Source: Streptomyces sp. cf386 (GTDB taxonomy: Bacteria > Actinomycetota > Actinomycetes > Streptomycetales > Streptomycetaceae). From it: DNA of 64,000 nucleotides. Location of the stretch: assembly GCF_900103585.1 (NCBI RefSeq), contig NZ_FNHV01000012.1, positions 124,001 to 188,000 on the forward strand. The letters run 5' to 3'. This document shows positions 1 to 9,853 of this stretch, piece by piece. Numbering within the stretch: position 1 is the first letter of the stretch; each line of letters opens with the position of its first letter. Made by a program: the position numbers and the translations under genes. The notes beneath the pieces were generated by a model. That model was not told the DNA's origin, ran no database searches, and saw only the letters and a program-made list of their open reading frames with translations.

Positions 1-1816
<1,816 letters not shown>

Positions 1817-1824
<8 letters not shown>

Positions 1825-2959
1825 GCTGGCCCTCCATCAGGGATACGAAGCGGTCGAACAGGTAGGCGGCGTCGTGCGGGCCCGCTGCCGCTTCGGGGTG
1901 GTACTGGACGCTGAAGGCCGGCTTGTCGAGGAGCTGGAGGCCCTCCACCACGTTGTCGTTCAGGCAGACGTGGGAGACCTCGGCGCGGCCGTAGGGGGTC
2001 TCGGAGACCTTGTCCGTCGGGGCGTCGACGGCGAAGCCGTGGTTGTGCGCGGTGACCTCGACCTTGCCGGTCGTACGGTCCTGCACCGGCTGGTTGATGC
2101 CGCGGTGGCCGTACTTCAGCTTGTAGGTGCCGAAGCCGAGGGCGCGGCCCAGGATCTGGTTGCCGAAGCAGATGCCGAAGAGCGGGGTGCCGCGCTCCAG
2201 GACCGCCTGCATGACGGAGACCGGGTGGTCGGCGGTGGCCGGGTCGCCGGGGCCGTTGGAGAAGAACACGCCGTCGGGCTGGACGGCGTACACGTCCTCG
2301 GCGGTGGACGTGGCCGGGAGCACGTGCACCTCGATGCCGCGCTCGGCCATGCGGTGCGGGGTCATGCCCTTGATGCCGAGGTCGACGGCGGCGACGGTGA
2401 ACTTCTTCTCACCGATCGCCGGGACGACGTACGCCTCCTTGGTGGCGACCTCGGCGGAGAGGTCGGCGCCCTTCATCTCGGGGGCCTGGCGCACCTCGGC
2501 GAGCATGACGCCCTCGTCGGGCAGCGCGTTGCCGGAGAAGATGCCGACGCGCATGGCGCCGCGCTCACGCAGATGACGCGTCAACGCGCGCGTGTCGATG
2601 CCGGAGATCCCGACGACGCCCTGGTGGCGCAGTTCCTCGTCCAGCGACCGCTTGGCACGCCAGTTGGACGGCACGCGCGCGGGGTCGCGCACGACGTAGC
2701 CGGCGACCCAGATCTGCTTGCTCTCCGGGTCCTCGTCGTTGACGCCGGTGTTGCCGACGTGCGGGGCGGTCATCACGACGACCTGGCGGTGGTACGACGG
2801 GTCGGTGAGAGTCTCCTGGTAGCCGGTCATGCCGGTGGAGAACACGGCCTCGCCGAAGGTCACCCCCACGGCCCCGTAGGCACGGCCGCGGAAGATCCGG
2901 CCGTCCTCCAGGACGAGTACTGCGGGAACCTTGGCGGCTCCCCTTGTGGAGGTCGTCAT
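1817..2959 (-). CDS. carA: Carbamoyl-phosphate synthase small (glutaminase) subunit
   Basis: This subunit hydrolyses glutamine and channels ammonia to CarB. The 380-residue length is normal. The class I amidotransferase triad is visible: nucleophile Cys264 in FGICFGNQ, and His354 and Glu356 in QYHPEAAAG. The N-terminal CPSase small-chain domain carries STGMTGYQETLTDPSY (about 41-56). The start ATG overlaps the stop of the upstream membrane protein gene (ATGA), and the carB GTG start lies inside its own 3' end, so the last three genes of the pyr operon are coupled. Confidence 0.97.
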
Positions 2960-3543
2960 CGTTCGGCGCCTTCCGTGCTGTTGGTGTTGATCATGGAGTT
3001 AATGACGTCGACCCACTCGTTGTGCTCCGCCGCGTGGTCCGAGCGGAACCCTGAGTCGATCAGCCGCTCGCCGTGCGCCCAGGTCACCACGAGCAGTCCG
3101 CCCTCGGTCAGGACCTTGCCGGCGATGCCCTTGTCGAGCCGGGCCTCGCGCAGCCGGTCGGCCGGGACGAAGAAGTCGGTCGCGCCGGGGCGTACGACGT
3201 CCAGTCCCGCGTCCGTCAGGGTGAGCTCGACCCGGCTGCGGGTGCCGAGGCCGTGCGCCACGATGCGGTCCAGCCACTGACCGGCGGTGGTCGAGCCGTG
3301 GTAGCGGCCGCTCATGCTCAGTCTCGCCGGGCCGGGGTCGTCCGGCGCGCTGGGCAGCTCGGGCAGGTCGCCCTGGAGCGTGCCGCGCCACTTCCAGCCC
3401 TCGCGCATCAGCCAGTAGACGAGCGCGATGAAGAGGACGAGTCCGACGACCCAGCCGACGCGGGCGGCCCAGTCGGTCACTTCGGCCGACTTCTGTTCGG
3501 CCGCGAGTCCGGTGCCGGCTGCGAGCAGTGTTGCAGGTGTCAC
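2956..3543 (-). CDS. Membrane-anchored PH-like domain protein of the pyr operon
   Basis: The protein is 195 residues from the GTG at 3543, which overlaps the pyrC stop (GTGA); a longer start at 3585 would cut further into pyrC and is less likely. It has one membrane segment (about residues 27-47, WVVGLVLFIALVYWL) and then a soluble region of about 130 residues with beta-rich, PH-like composition. Function is unknown. A membrane protein in this position, between pyrC and carA, is a conserved actinobacterial arrangement (M. tuberculosis has one too), which suggests a link to the pyr enzymes or simple operon hitch-hiking. No catalytic motif is visible. Confidence 0.85.
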   Translation of the reverse strand: MTPATLLAAGTGLAAEQKSAEVTDWAARVGWVVGLVLFIALVYWLMREGWKWRGTLQGDLPELPSAPDDPGPARLSMSGRYHGSTTAGQWLDRIVAHGLGTRSRVELTLTDAGLDVVRPGATDFFVPADRLREARLDKGIAGKVLTEGGLLVVTWAHGERLIDSGFRSDHAAEHNEWVDVINSMINTNSTEGAER

Positions 3544-4826
3544 GTGAGCTTCCCGTCGACGAGCGTGGCCTTGCCCCGGAGCCACGTGTGCGTCACACGG
3601 CCCGGCAGCTCACGCCCCTCGTACGGGGTGTTGCGGCTGCGCGAGGCGAAGCCCGCGGGGTCCACGGACCCACGGTATTCCGTGTCGACGAGCGTGAGGT
3701 TGGCGGGCTCACCAGCCGAGACGGGACGGCCGTGCCCCTTCGCCTGCCCGATCTCGGCGGGCTTGAAGGACATGCGCTCGGCGACCCCGGCCCAGGTGAG
3801 GAGCCCGGTGTCCACCATGGTCTCCTGCACCACTGACAGCGCGGTCTCCAGGCCGACCATGCCCATGGCGGCCGCGGCCCACTCGCAGTCCTTGTCCTCG
3901 TGCGGGTGCGGGGCGTGGTCGGTGGCGACGATGTCGATCGTGCCGTCGGCGAGCGCCTCGCGCAGGGCGAACACATCACGCTCGGTGCGCAGCGGCGGGT
4001 TCACCTTGTAGACCGGGTTGTAGCTGCGGACCAGCTCGTCGGTGAGGAGGAGGTGGTGCGGGGTGACCTCGGCGGTGACGTCGATGCCGCGGGACTTGGC
4101 CCAGCGCACGATCTCGACGGAGCCCGCGGTCGACAGGTGGCAGATGTGGACGCGGGAGCCGACGTGCTCGGCGAGCAGGACATCCCGGGCGATGATCGAT
4201 TCTTCGGCCACCGCGGGCCAGCCCCCGAGCCCCAGCTCGGCGGAGACGACGCCCTCGTTCATCTGGGCGCCCTCGGTCAGCCGCGGCTCCTGCGCGTGCT
4301 GGGCGACGACACCGCCGAAGGCCTTCACGTACTCCAGCGCCCGCCGCATGATCACGGCGTCGTCGACGCACTTGCCGTCGTCCGAGAACACGGTGACACC
4401 GGCCGCCGACTCGTGCATGGCCCCCAGCTCGGCGAGCTTCTTGCCCTCCAGGCCGACGGTGACGGCGCCGATGGGCTGCACATCGCAGTAGCCGTGCTCC
4501 TGGCCAAGCCGGTAGACCTGCTCGACGACACCGGCGGTGTCGGCGACCGGGAACGTGTTGGCCATGGCGAACACGGCCGTGAAGCCTCCGGAGGCCGCCG
4601 CGCGCGTGCCGGTCAGCACGGTCTCGGAGTCCTCGCGGCCGGGCTCACGCAGGTGCGTGTGCAGGTCGACCAGGCCCGGCAGCAGCACCTTGCCCGCCGC
4701 CTCGACGACCTGGACACCCTCGGCGCTCAGACCGGTACCCACCTCGGCGATGGTCCCGCCGTCGATCAACACGTCCTGCGGCTCGCCGCCGAGCACCTTC
4801 GCACCACGGATCAGGATCTTGCTCAT
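3540..4826 (-). CDS. pyrC: Dihydroorotase
   Basis: It cyclises carbamoyl aspartate to dihydroorotate, the third step of pyrimidine synthesis. The 428 residues match the long (class I) bacterial form. Zinc ligands are in place: His56 and His58 in DLHTHLREPG, His177, His230, and the catalytic Asp303 in ATDHAPHPHEDK. The start ATG is 5 bases downstream of the pyrB stop, and the stop overlaps the next GTG by 4 bases, which fits one pyr transcript. Confidence 0.97.
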   Translation of the reverse strand: MSKILIRGAKVLGGEPQDVLIDGGTIAEVGTGLSAEGVQVVEAAGKVLLPGLVDLHTHLREPGREDSETVLTGTRAAASGGFTAVFAMANTFPVADTAGVVEQVYRLGQEHGYCDVQPIGAVTVGLEGKKLAELGAMHESAAGVTVFSDDGKCVDDAVIMRRALEYVKAFGGVVAQHAQEPRLTEGAQMNEGVVSAELGLGGWPAVAEESIIARDVLLAEHVGSRVHICHLSTAGSVEIVRWAKSRGIDVTAEVTPHHLLLTDELVRSYNPVYKVNPPLRTERDVFALREALADGTIDIVATDHAPHPHEDKDCEWAAAAMGMVGLETALSVVQETMVDTGLLTWAGVAERMSFKPAEIGQAKGHGRPVSAGEPANLTLVDTEYRGSVDPAGFASRSRNTPYEGRELPGRVTHTWLRGKATLVDGKLT

Positions 4827-4831
4827 CTGTC

Positions 4832-5809
4832 TTACTTCTCCTCGGTACGGGTCTGGGTGACGGCGGGCTCATTGCCCCCGAGCAGCAGGTACAGAACGGC
4901 CATCCGGATGGACACTCCGTTTGCGACCTGCTCGATGGCGGTGCAGCGCTCGGAGTCGGCGACCTCGGCGGTGATCTCCATGCCGCGGACCATCGGACCG
5001 GGGTGCATCACGATGGCGTGCTCGGGCATCTTGGCCATGCGGTCGCCGTCGAGGCCGTAGCGCCGCGAGTACTCGCGCTCGGTCGGGAAGAACGCGGCGT
5101 TCATCCGCTCGCGCTGCACGCGCAGCATCATCACCGCATCGGACTTGGGCAGCGTCGAGTCGAGGTCGTACGACACCTCGCAGGGCCAGGTCTCGACGCC
5201 GACCGGCACCAGGGTGGGCGGCGCGACGAGGGTGACCTCGGCGCCGAGGGTGTGCAGCAGGTCCACGTTGGAGCGCGCGACCCGGCCGTGCAGGATGTCG
5301 CCGACGATCGTGATGCGCTTGCCGGCGAGGTCCTGCCCTATCCCGGCGTCCCGACCGACGAGCCGGCGGCGCATCGTGAAGGCGTCCAACAGCGCCTGCG
5401 TGGGGTGCTGGTGGGTGCCGTCACCGGCATTGATGACGGCCGCGTCGATCCAGCCGGAGTTGGCGAGGCGGTACGGGGCTCCGGAGGCGCCGTGCCGGAT
5501 GACGACGGCGTCGACGCCCATGGCCTCCAGGGTCTGGGCGGTGTCCTTCAGGGACTCGCCCTTGGACACGCTCGACCCCTTGGCGGAGAAGTTGATGACG
5601 TCCGCCGACAGCCGCTTCTCGGCAGCCTCGAAGGAGATACGCGTGCGCGTGGAGTCCTCGAAGAAGAGGTTCACGACGGTGCGGCCACGCAGGGTCGGCA
5701 GTTTCTTGATCGGCCGGTCGGCGACCCGGGCCATCTCCTCGGCGGTGTCGAGGATCAGGACGGCGTCGTCGCGGGTGAGGTCGGCGGCCGAGATGAGATG
5801 ACGCTGCAT
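4832..5809 (-). CDS. pyrB: Aspartate carbamoyltransferase catalytic subunit
   Basis: It condenses carbamoyl phosphate with aspartate. At 325 residues it has the usual catalytic-chain length. The carbamoyl-phosphate loop FFEDSTRTRISF (about 49-60) and the HPTQALLD aspartate-site motif (about residue 138) are intact. No pyrI regulatory chain is present nearby, as is normal for actinobacteria, where control is expected through PyrR instead. It sits between pyrR (102-base gap) and pyrC (5-base gap). Confidence 0.97.
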   Translation of the reverse strand: MQRHLISAADLTRDDAVLILDTAEEMARVADRPIKKLPTLRGRTVVNLFFEDSTRTRISFEAAEKRLSADVINFSAKGSSVSKGESLKDTAQTLEAMGVDAVVIRHGASGAPYRLANSGWIDAAVINAGDGTHQHPTQALLDAFTMRRRLVGRDAGIGQDLAGKRITIVGDILHGRVARSNVDLLHTLGAEVTLVAPPTLVPVGVETWPCEVSYDLDSTLPKSDAVMMLRVQRERMNAAFFPTEREYSRRYGLDGDRMAKMPEHAIVMHPGPMVRGMEITAEVADSERCTAIEQVANGVSIRMAVLYLLLGGNEPAVTQTRTEEK

Positions 5810-5911
5810 CTGTCAGGCTCCGTAAGGCAGTTCATTCGGACGAATGGGGCAGACGGGTGCGCGCGAGGGCGCGCTGAGCGGGCGCACGGCAGCCGCCGTA
5901 CGCCGTGGGCG

Positions 5912-6484
5912 CTACTGGGAGGTCTGCTTGGCGCCGAGCAGCACGGTGTCGCGACCGTCCTCCTCGGCGAGCTGGACCTTGACCGTCTCCCGCAGCGACG
6001 TGGGGATGTTCTTGCCGACGTAGTCGGCGCGGATGGGCAGTTCGCGGTGGCCGCGGTCGACGAGGACCGCGAGCTGGACCGCGCGCGGACGACCGATGTC
6101 GTTCAGGGCGTCGAGGGCGGCGCGGATGGTGCGGCCGGAGAAGAGCACGTCGTCGACGAGGACGACGAGGCGTCCGTCGATGCCGTCACCGGGGATCTCG
6201 GTGCGGGCCAACGCACGCGGAGGGTGCATGCGCAGGTCGTCGCGGTACATGGTGATGTCGAGCGAACCGACCGGGATCTTGCGGTCGGTGATCTCCTCGA
6301 GCTTGGCGGCGAGCCGCTGGGCGAGGAAGACGCCTCGGGTGGGAATGCCGAGGAGCACCACGTCGTCCGCGCCCTTGGCGCGTTCGACGATCTCGTGGGC
6401 GATGCGGGTCAACACCCGCGCGATGTCAGGGCCTTCGAGCACGGGCCTGGCGTCGGACGCTTGCGTGTCCTGGTGCCTGTCCAT
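5912..6484 (-). CDS. pyrR: Bifunctional pyr operon regulator / uracil phosphoribosyltransferase PyrR
   Basis: PyrR binds pyr mRNA when UMP is plentiful and also converts uracil to UMP. The 190-residue protein carries the PRPP-binding motif VVLVDDVLFSGRTI and the IPTRGVFLA motif typical of PyrR. It is the first gene of the operon. Upstream of the ATG lies the AAGGAGG ribosome binding site at 6495-6501, which is part of a PyrR-type RNA hairpin described separately, so pyrR probably represses its own translation. The 102-base gap to pyrB leaves room for a second control point, but I see no second hexaloop of the same type there. Confidence 0.96.
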   Translation of the reverse strand: MDRHQDTQASDARPVLEGPDIARVLTRIAHEIVERAKGADDVVLLGIPTRGVFLAQRLAAKLEEITDRKIPVGSLDITMYRDDLRMHPPRALARTEIPGDGIDGRLVVLVDDVLFSGRTIRAALDALNDIGRPRAVQLAVLVDRGHRELPIRADYVGKNIPTSLRETVKVQLAEEDGRDTVLLGAKQTSQ

Positions 6485-6494
6485 ACGAAAGGGA

Positions 6495-6530
6495 CCTCCT
6501 TCTCCGCCTCACGGGACGGACCTTAAAGGA
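6495..6530 (-). promoter_or_regulatory. PyrR-binding RNA hairpin that covers the pyrR ribosome binding site
   Basis: In the pyrR leader RNA a 5-bp upper stem CCGUC/GGCGG (6519-6515 with 6508-6504) is capped by the hexaloop CCGUGA (6514-6509). This matches the PyrR-binding loop consensus CNGNGA. A lower stem pairs UCCUU (6530-6526) with AAGGA (6501-6497), which is part of the AAGGAGG Shine-Dalgarno of pyrR, leaving a purine-rich bulge on the 5' side. The geometry is seen in the sequence. Translational repression by PyrR binding is known for mycobacteria and is inferred here. No terminator/antiterminator pair is visible. Confidence 0.8.
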
Positions 6531-6638
6531 CGTCTGGTTTGCGCCATCCACGGTAGCAGGCCGGTGGCGCGACCTCGTTCACCCCCTTGGCCTAATCGGC
6601 CACCGATAGCACGGAAGAGTCGGTGTGGACCATTCGGC

Positions 6639-6681
6639 TTGACGCGCCAGAGTAACGCTGCGTAACCTCACAGTGAGTTAC
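6639..6681 (+). promoter_or_regulatory. Putative bldD promoter with an overlapping BldD box
   Basis: A TTGACG element (6639-6644) and a TAACCT element (6663-6668), 18 bases apart, form a plausible vegetative promoter for bldD. Overlapping and just downstream of the -10 is CTCACAGTGAGTTAC (6667-6681), which fits the BldD consensus nTnACnC(A/T)GnGTnAn except for one base. The wider 6662-6681 stretch is an inverted repeat. BldD is known to repress its own gene in S. coelicolor, and the placement would allow that. The promoter call is inference. Confidence 0.65.
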
Positions 6682-6737
6682 CAACCGCGCGGCATGGAAC
6701 CCAAGCCAGTCGCGTCGACCCAGTGCCGGGGAGCTAT

Positions 6738-7241
6738 ATGTCCAGCGAATACGCCAAACAGCTCGGGGCCAAGCTCCGGGCCATCCGCACCCAGCAGGGC
6801 CTTTCCCTTCACGGTGTCGAGGAGAAGTCCCAGGGACGCTGGAAGGCCGTTGTGGTCGGTTCGTACGAGCGCGGCGACCGCGCCGTGACCGTGCAGCGCC
6901 TCGCCGAGTTGGCGGATTTCTACGGCGTCCCGGTGCAGGAGCTGCTGCCTGGCACCACGCCGGGCGGGGCCGCCGAGCCGCCGCCGAAGCTGGTCCTGGA
7001 CCTGGAGCGGCTGGCCCACGTGCCGGCCGAGAAGGCGGGTCCGCTGCAGCGGTACGCCGCGACGATCCAGTCGCAGCGCGGTGACTACAACGGCAAGGTG
7101 CTCTCGATCCGCCAGGACGACCTGCGCACACTCGCCGTCATCTATGACCAGTCGCCCTCGGTCCTGACCGAGCAGCTGATCAGCTGGGGTGTGCTGGACG
7201 CGGACGCGCGCCGCGCGGTCACTCACGCCGAGGAGAGCTGA
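6738..7241 (+). CDS. bldD: Developmental master repressor BldD
   Basis: BldD holds Streptomyces in vegetative growth by repressing sporulation genes when tetrameric cyclic di-GMP glues two BldD molecules together. The 167-residue protein has an N-terminal HTH_3 DNA-binding domain (about 6-70) and a C-terminal domain with the complete c-di-GMP signature: Arg114-Gly-Asp116, eight residues, then Arg125-Gln-Asp-Asp128. The ATG at 6738 follows a GGGGAG ribosome binding site; an upstream in-frame ATG at 6723 lacks one and would add residues absent from the family. It is transcribed alone, divergently from pyrR. Confidence 0.97.
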   Translation: MSSEYAKQLGAKLRAIRTQQGLSLHGVEEKSQGRWKAVVVGSYERGDRAVTVQRLAELADFYGVPVQELLPGTTPGGAAEPPPKLVLDLERLAHVPAEKAGPLQRYAATIQSQRGDYNGKVLSIRQDDLRTLAVIYDQSPSVLTEQLISWGVLDADARRAVTHAEES

Positions 7242-7277
7242 GCGCTCCACCGGGTTCGACCCAGTCAGCAGAAACGT

Positions 7278-7324
7278 GCCGCCGGGGGTGGCCGGAACTT
7301 TGCGGTTCCGGCCACCCCGGCGGC
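7278..7324 (+). terminator. Hairpin downstream of bldD
   Basis: A roughly 20-bp GC-rich stem (7278-7298 with 7305-7324, one bulged G) closes a TTTGCG loop 36 bases after the bldD stop. No U-tract follows, which is common for Streptomyces terminators. It is followed by a second hairpin at 7359-7404. Confidence 0.75.
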
Positions 7325-7358
7325 GTTCTGCGGGCCTGATGGGTCCCCCGTGGTACAG

Positions 7359-7404
7359 GACGCCGGAGGGCCCGTAGCGGCGATGCTGCGGGCCCTCCGG
7401 CGTC
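7359..7404. terminator. Bidirectional terminator between bldD and nusB
   Basis: A perfect 16-bp inverted repeat, GACGCCGGAGGGCCCG (7359-7374) with its complement at 7389-7404, is followed by TTTC on the plus strand. It lies between the convergent bldD and nusB genes and can serve both. Confidence 0.85.
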
Positions 7405-7416
7405 TTTCGAAGTCTC

Positions 7417-7851
7417 TTACGCTTCCTCTCGGCGCAGCGAGGACTTCAGGTCCTTGAGCCGACCGAGGAGGCCGTTGACGAACGAGGGCGACTCGTCCGT
7501 GGAGAACTCCTTCGCCAGCTGCACCATCTCGTCGAGCACGACCGCGTCCGGGGTCTCGTCGACCCAGATCAGTTCGTACGCACCGAGGCGCAGGATGTTG
7601 CGGTCCACGACCGGCATCCGGTCGAGCGTCCAGCCGACGGAGTACTGAGCGATCAGCTCGTCGATCCGCTTCGCGTGCCCCGCGTAGCCCTCGACCAGCT
7701 GCATCGTGTACTCGCTGACCGGCGGCTGCCGGGTGTCGGCCCGGGAGAGCCGGATCCAGTCCGCGAGGACCGTCAGGACGTCGGCGCCGCGCTGGTCGCC
7801 CTCGAAGAGGATCTGGAAGGCGCGCTTGCGGGCCGTGTTGCGAGCAGCCAC
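7417..7851 (-). CDS. nusB: Transcription antitermination protein NusB
   Basis: NusB binds the boxA element of rRNA leaders with NusE (S10) to prevent premature termination. The 144-residue all-helical protein has the family hallmarks RKRAFQILFEGD at the N-terminus and VDRNILRLGAYEL and NGLLGRL in the C-terminal half. It starts 2 bases after the efp stop, an arrangement conserved across actinobacteria, and is the last gene of the long minus-strand run, ending at the hairpin at 7359-7404. Confidence 0.96.
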   Translation of the reverse strand: MAARNTARKRAFQILFEGDQRGADVLTVLADWIRLSRADTRQPPVSEYTMQLVEGYAGHAKRIDELIAQYSVGWTLDRMPVVDRNILRLGAYELIWVDETPDAVVLDEMVQLAKEFSTDESPSFVNGLLGRLKDLKSSLRREEA

Positions 7852-7853
7852 GG

Positions 7854-8420
7854 TTAGCTGTTCACCCGGCCGAGGTAGTCGCTGGTGCGGGTGTCGACCT
7901 TGATCTTCTCACCGGTGGTGATGAAGAGCGGGACCTGGATCTGGTGACCGGTCTCCAGGGTGGCGGGCTTGGTGCCGCCGGTGGAGCGGTCGCCCTGGAC
8001 GCCCGGCTCGGTCTCCTGGATGACGAGTTCGACGGCGGCCGGCAGCTCGACGAAGAGCACCTCGCCCTCGTGCTGGGCGACGGTGGCCATGAAGCCCTCG
8101 ATGAGGAAGTTGGCGGCGTCACCGACGGCCTTGCGGTCGACCATGAGCTGGTCGTAGGTCTCCATGTCCATGAAGACGAAGTACTCGCCGTCCATGTAGG
8201 AGAACTGCATGTCCCGCTTGTCGACGGTGGCCGTCTCGACCTTCACGCCGGCGTTGAAGGTCTTGTCGACGACCTTCCCGGAGAGCACGTTCTTGAGCTT
8301 GGTGCGCACGAAGGCCGGGCCCTTGCCGGGCTTGACGTGCTGGAACTCGACGACGGACCACAGCTGGCCGCCATCGAGCTTGAGCACCATGCCGTTCTTG
8401 AGGTCGTTCGTGGAAGCCAC
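7854..8420 (-). CDS. efp: Translation elongation factor P
   Basis: EF-P enters the ribosomal E site to relieve stalling at polyproline stretches. The GTG at 8420, preceded by AGGAGA, gives 188 residues, the standard length. An upstream in-frame start at 8468 adds a non-family extension. The domain I loop HVKPGKGPAFVR places a lysine at the usual tip position. No epmA-like lysylation gene is seen in this window, so how or whether the lysine is modified is unknown. Proline-rich clients encoded nearby include the P-loop protein at 9854-10807. Confidence 0.96.
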   Translation of the reverse strand: MASTNDLKNGMVLKLDGGQLWSVVEFQHVKPGKGPAFVRTKLKNVLSGKVVDKTFNAGVKVETATVDKRDMQFSYMDGEYFVFMDMETYDQLMVDRKAVGDAANFLIEGFMATVAQHEGEVLFVELPAAVELVIQETEPGVQGDRSTGGTKPATLETGHQIQVPLFITTGEKIKVDTRTSDYLGRVNS

Positions 8421-8471
8421 GGTTGCGGAATCTCCTGGACTGCGGTGGACGACCCCGGCGCACGCCACTTT

Positions 8472-9578
8472 CTAGAGGGCGAGCAGCTCCTTGGTCGTGA
8501 TGGTGAGTAGCTCGGGTCCGCCGTCCGCCTCGGGGCGGACGACGAGCGTGTCATCGATCCGGACGCCGCCCCGGCCCGGGAGGTGGACCCCCGGTTCGAC
8601 GGTGACCGGCACGCAAGCGTCCAGTTTACCCATGGCCGCGGGAGCCAGCTGCGGGTCCTCGTCGATTTCGAGCCCTACGCCATGGCCGGTGAGGGTCGGC
8701 AGGCCCTCGTGGTACCCCGCGGAATCCAGCACCTGACGTGCGGCGCGGTCCACGTCACGGTAGGCCGCACCGGGTGCCAGGGACTCCCGTCCGGCGCGCT
8801 GAGCGGCGAAGACGACGTCGTACAACTCGATCTGCCAGTCGGCGGGGGACGTACCGATGACGAAGGTGCGGCCGATCTCGCACCGGTAGCCGCGGTACGT
8901 GGCCCCCAGGCAGACCGAGAGGAAGTCGCCCTCCTCGACGCGGCGATCGGTGGGCCGGTGGCCGCGTCGGCCGGCGTTCGGGCCGGTGGCGACGGAGGTG
9001 CGGAAGGCCGGGCCGTCGGCGCCGTGATCGACCAGGCGTCGTTCGAGTTCCAGGGCGAGGTGGCGTTCGGTGCGGCCGACGAGGATGGATTCGAGGAGCT
9101 CCCCGAGCGCCTGGTCGGCGATCTCGGCCCCGATTCTGAGGCAGGAGATCTCCTCCTCGTCCTTGACCACCCTGAGCTGCTCCACGGCTCCGCCGAGGTC
9201 GCCGAGACGCAGCCGCGGGACAACCGAGCGGATGGCTCGGTGGCGGGCCACCGTGAGGTGGTGTTCCTCGACGGCCAGGGTCTCCCCGCCCTGCGCTGCC
9301 GCGAGGTCGGCCGCGGCGACGGCGGGGTCGCCCTCGGCGCCGGGGAGGGAGTGGATGCGCAGTGCCTCGTCGGGGCGGCCCTGGGCGGAGCGGTCGTCGG
9401 GCGGGCCGACGCATACGAGCAGGTCTTCGGTCTTGCCGAGGAGCAGCGCGGAGCCCTGGGGGGCGGCGCCCGCGAGGTAGCGGACGTTGGCGGGGCGGGA
9501 GATCAGCGCGGTGGCGCTGCCGCTGGCTTGGCAGCGGTCCCTCAGCCGGGATCGGCGGGTGGCGTACACCTCTGACAT
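8472..9578 (-). CDS. Aminopeptidase P / M24-family protein with altered metal ligands
   Basis: From the ATG at 9578 it is 368 residues with the N-terminal creatinase-like domain and the C-terminal pita-bread M24 fold. The position next to efp matches the actinobacterial pepQ-efp-nusB order. Against the canonical five metal ligands (Asp, Asp, His, Glu, Glu), the motif here reads VCLGATYRGYRCEIGRTF, giving Cys and Glu where two Asp are expected. The His (TGHGVGL) and one Glu (VEPGVHL) are kept, and the last Glu is Asp (GGVRIDD). It may use different metals, have weak activity, or have lost proline-peptidase function. The family call is solid; the reaction is not. Confidence 0.85.
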   Translation of the reverse strand: MSEVYATRRSRLRDRCQASGSATALISRPANVRYLAGAAPQGSALLLGKTEDLLVCVGPPDDRSAQGRPDEALRIHSLPGAEGDPAVAAADLAAAQGGETLAVEEHHLTVARHRAIRSVVPRLRLGDLGGAVEQLRVVKDEEEISCLRIGAEIADQALGELLESILVGRTERHLALELERRLVDHGADGPAFRTSVATGPNAGRRGHRPTDRRVEEGDFLSVCLGATYRGYRCEIGRTFVIGTSPADWQIELYDVVFAAQRAGRESLAPGAAYRDVDRAARQVLDSAGYHEGLPTLTGHGVGLEIDEDPQLAPAAMGKLDACVPVTVEPGVHLPGRGGVRIDDTLVVRPEADGGPELLTITTKELLAL

Positions 9579-9721
9579 GACCCGAGCGTAAGAGCTTCGC
9601 CGGGTTGGCGCTGGTTGAGGGCGTCTGAGTGGGCGGTGCCTGGATTGTGCGGGTCGGGGTGGTGCCGTTCGGGGAACGGGGGTGCGGCTTTGGGGTGTGT
9701 GCCGTCTGCGGGTGCGTGGGG

Positions 9722-9831
9722 GCTTGTCGCGCAGTTCCCCTCGCCCCTTAGGCGCGTCCACTCACCTTGGCTACCAGCTGGGGTCGCGACCACGCGGCGG
9801 AGCTGCGTGTCGATACAGACCCGCGCCCCTT
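9722..9831 (-). repeat. Dispersed intergenic repeat, family 1, copy 1
   Basis: The 9579-9853 gap holds no gene. Its core at 9782-9831 (read on the minus strand) is about 45/50 identical to 58528-58577. A second GGGGCG..GGGGAACTGCGCGAC unit follows at 9722-9751. Both copies sit directly after the stop codon of the adjacent gene and in its orientation. Repeats of this kind are scattered through Streptomyces genomes. Confidence 0.75.
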
Positions 9832-9853
9832 CAGGGGGTCCAGCCCTCGTCCC

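Noticed and set aside
5810..5911. A second PyrR element between pyrR and pyrB
   Set aside because: I found no stem with a CNGNGA loop in this gap.
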